This document shows positions 63,115 to 64,000 of a DNA stretch of 64,000 bases, piece after piece. The notes under the pieces are model-generated. The model had not been told where the DNA came from. It did not search any database and was given only the letters and a program-made list of their open reading frames with translations. Both the position numbers and the translations under genes were made by a program. The DNA is from Mucilaginibacter gilvus (GTDB lineage Bacteria; Bacteroidota; Bacteroidia; Sphingobacteriales; Sphingobacteriaceae): contig NZ_SBIW01000007.1 in NCBI RefSeq assembly GCF_004054195.1, positions 248,001 to 312,000 of the forward strand, written 5' to 3'. Position 1 is the stretch's first letter. Every line of letters starts with the position of its first letter.

Positions 63115-64000
63115 TGCAGGAACAACCTTTGATTTTGACTGATAATACTGGCGAAGACGAAATATCTTTAAAAGCACTTATAAATAAAGGTAACGCTGGT
63201 TTAAAGCATCTGCGCAGCAAATGGCCCATTATTTTGCTGTTTGGTTTGTTTGGTGCTTTATTAGGTGGTGCCTATGCCCATTTTAAAAAACCTGTTTATA
63301 CCGCTACCAGTACATTTGTATTGGAAGAACCGGGGAAAGGGGGCGGTTTAGCGCAACTTTCGGGACTTGCATCGCTAGCTGGCATCGATGTTGGTGGCGG
63401 TGGCGGTGGAATTTTCCAGGGCGATAACATTTTAGAGCTTTACAAATCCCGTGTGATGATAGAGAAAACGCTACTATCGCCAGTGGAACTAAATGGTAAA
63501 ATGCAGCTGCTTATCGATAGATATATTGCTTCAAATAAATTAGAAGAACGTTGGAAGGAAAAGGATGGCATAACAAATTTTTCGTTTAATCAGGATCCAG
63601 CCAAATTCAGCCGCTGGCAGGATAGTATCATCTCCGATATTGTAATGAACTTTAATAAAAAGGTCTTGGTTGTTGATAAAATAGATAAGAAACTAAGCAT
63701 TCTAAAGGTAGATATTATTACAAATGATGAACTTTTTGCCAAGGCATTTAACAGCAAACTTGTAGAAACAGTAAACGATTTTTACACTCAAACAAAAACA
63801 AAAAAAAGTGTGCAAAACGTAAATGTGTTACAACATCAGGCAGACAGTGTAAAACGAGTTTTGGGTTATTCAATAAGTGGAGTAGCATCGGCATTAGATG
63901 CTGCGCCAAACGCTAATCCGGCTTTGTTATCTTTGAGGGTTCCTTCTCAAAAGAAACAGGTGGATGTTCAGGCAAGCGGAGCTATATATAGCGAGATTGT
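63114..64000 (+). CDS. Wzz-type polysaccharide chain-length/tyrosine-kinase-adaptor protein, N-terminal part
   Basis: Starting at the ATG that overlaps the export gene stop, the frame stays open to the window edge, giving at least 295 residues. A cytoplasmic N-terminus (about 1-37) leads to a transmembrane helix (IILLFGLFGALLGGAYA), the Wzz domain with YTATSTFVLEE, a glycine-rich loop (LAGIDVGGGGGG), and a periplasmic coiled-coil region. Wzz/PCP proteins set polymer length and pair with the outer-membrane export protein encoded just upstream. A kinase domain may lie beyond the edge. Confidence 0.9.
   Translation, partial: MQEQPLILTDNTGEDEISLKALINKGNAGLKHLRSKWPIILLFGLFGALLGGAYAHFKKPVYTATSTFVLEEPGKGGGLAQLSGLASLAGIDVGGGGGGIFQGDNILELYKSRVMIEKTLLSPVELNGKMQLLIDRYIASNKLEERWKEKDGITNFSFNQDPAKFSRWQDSIISDIVMNFNKKVLVVDKIDKKLSILKVDIITNDELFAKAFNSKLVETVNDFYTQTKTKKSVQNVNVLQHQADSVKRVLGYSISGVASALDAAPNANPALLSLRVPSQKKQVDVQASGAIYSEI

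Noticed and set aside
1-64000. CRISPR arrays, insertion sequences, prophage or integron signatures
   Set aside because: No regularly spaced identical repeats, transposase, integrase or phage structural genes were seen on either strand.

Overview
The window looks like chromosome of a Bacteroidota bacterium, most likely a Sphingobacteriaceae member close to Mucilaginibacter or Pedobacter (an inference from gene content, not a search). Signs are moderate G+C, starts without clear Shine-Dalgarno sequences, TAnnTTTG-type -7 boxes upstream of many genes, PorT-like outer-membrane barrels, tandem FtsX/MacB permeases, an OmpA protein with TPR and PD40 repeats, a Nuc_H_symport permease, DUF3667, and a DbpA-type helicase with DEFD in place of DEAD.

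Layout. 1-5.6 kb: ABC export module (two tandem MacB-like permeases, ATPase, TolC-type outer-membrane protein). 5.7-10.6 kb: a PorT-type barrel, then a GH9 endoglucanase and GH3 beta-glucosidase pair that together would turn beta-1,4-glucan into glucose. 10.6-17.9 kb: DUF3667 membrane protein, nucleoside/H+ symporter, second barrel, an etfB-etfA-DUF151 nuclease operon, and a TPR protein with a ChrA transporter. 18.2-24.7 kb: dnaB, rlmB, a small frameshifted gene, mannose-1-phosphate guanylyltransferase and recQ; the dnaB-rlmB gap holds one exact and one near-exact DnaA box. 24.9-31.8 kb: PorE-like OmpA protein, queE, a lipoprotein-Rieske pair, and a lepA-unknown-folD operon. 32-38.5 kb: secreted glycosidase-like protein, DinB protein, secreted unknown, DbpA-like helicase, SRPBCC protein, acetate transporter, gpmA. 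38.5-48 kb: S9 peptidase, orphan PAS histidine kinase, CDF transporter, hydrolase-AraC-VOC cluster, 5'-nucleotidase, and a glycine-rich secreted protein preceded by the remnant of a paralogue. 48-54.7 kb: threonine aldolase, topoisomerase IB, a DGPF (YCII) protein with an ECF42-like sigma factor, Crp-family regulator and a DUF5690-like membrane protein. 54.9-59.8 kb: PVC-type dehydrogenase with cytochrome c domain, a phosphodiesterase-alkaline phosphatase fusion, and tRNA-Leu(CAA). 59.8-64 kb: hscB, then the start of a polysaccharide export locus (SLBB export protein and Wzz-type protein cut by the window edge).

Most of the window is ordinary chromosome. I found no insertion sequence, prophage, CRISPR array or obvious defence island. 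The features most worth a second look are the phosphodiesterase-phosphatase fusion, the frameshifted small gene with a run of six A, the eroded paralogue at 47.8 kb, an inverted repeat touching the start codon of the ECF42-like sigma gene, DnaA boxes upstream of dnaB, promoter boxes almost on top of start codons, and several families of short spaced intergenic repeats.
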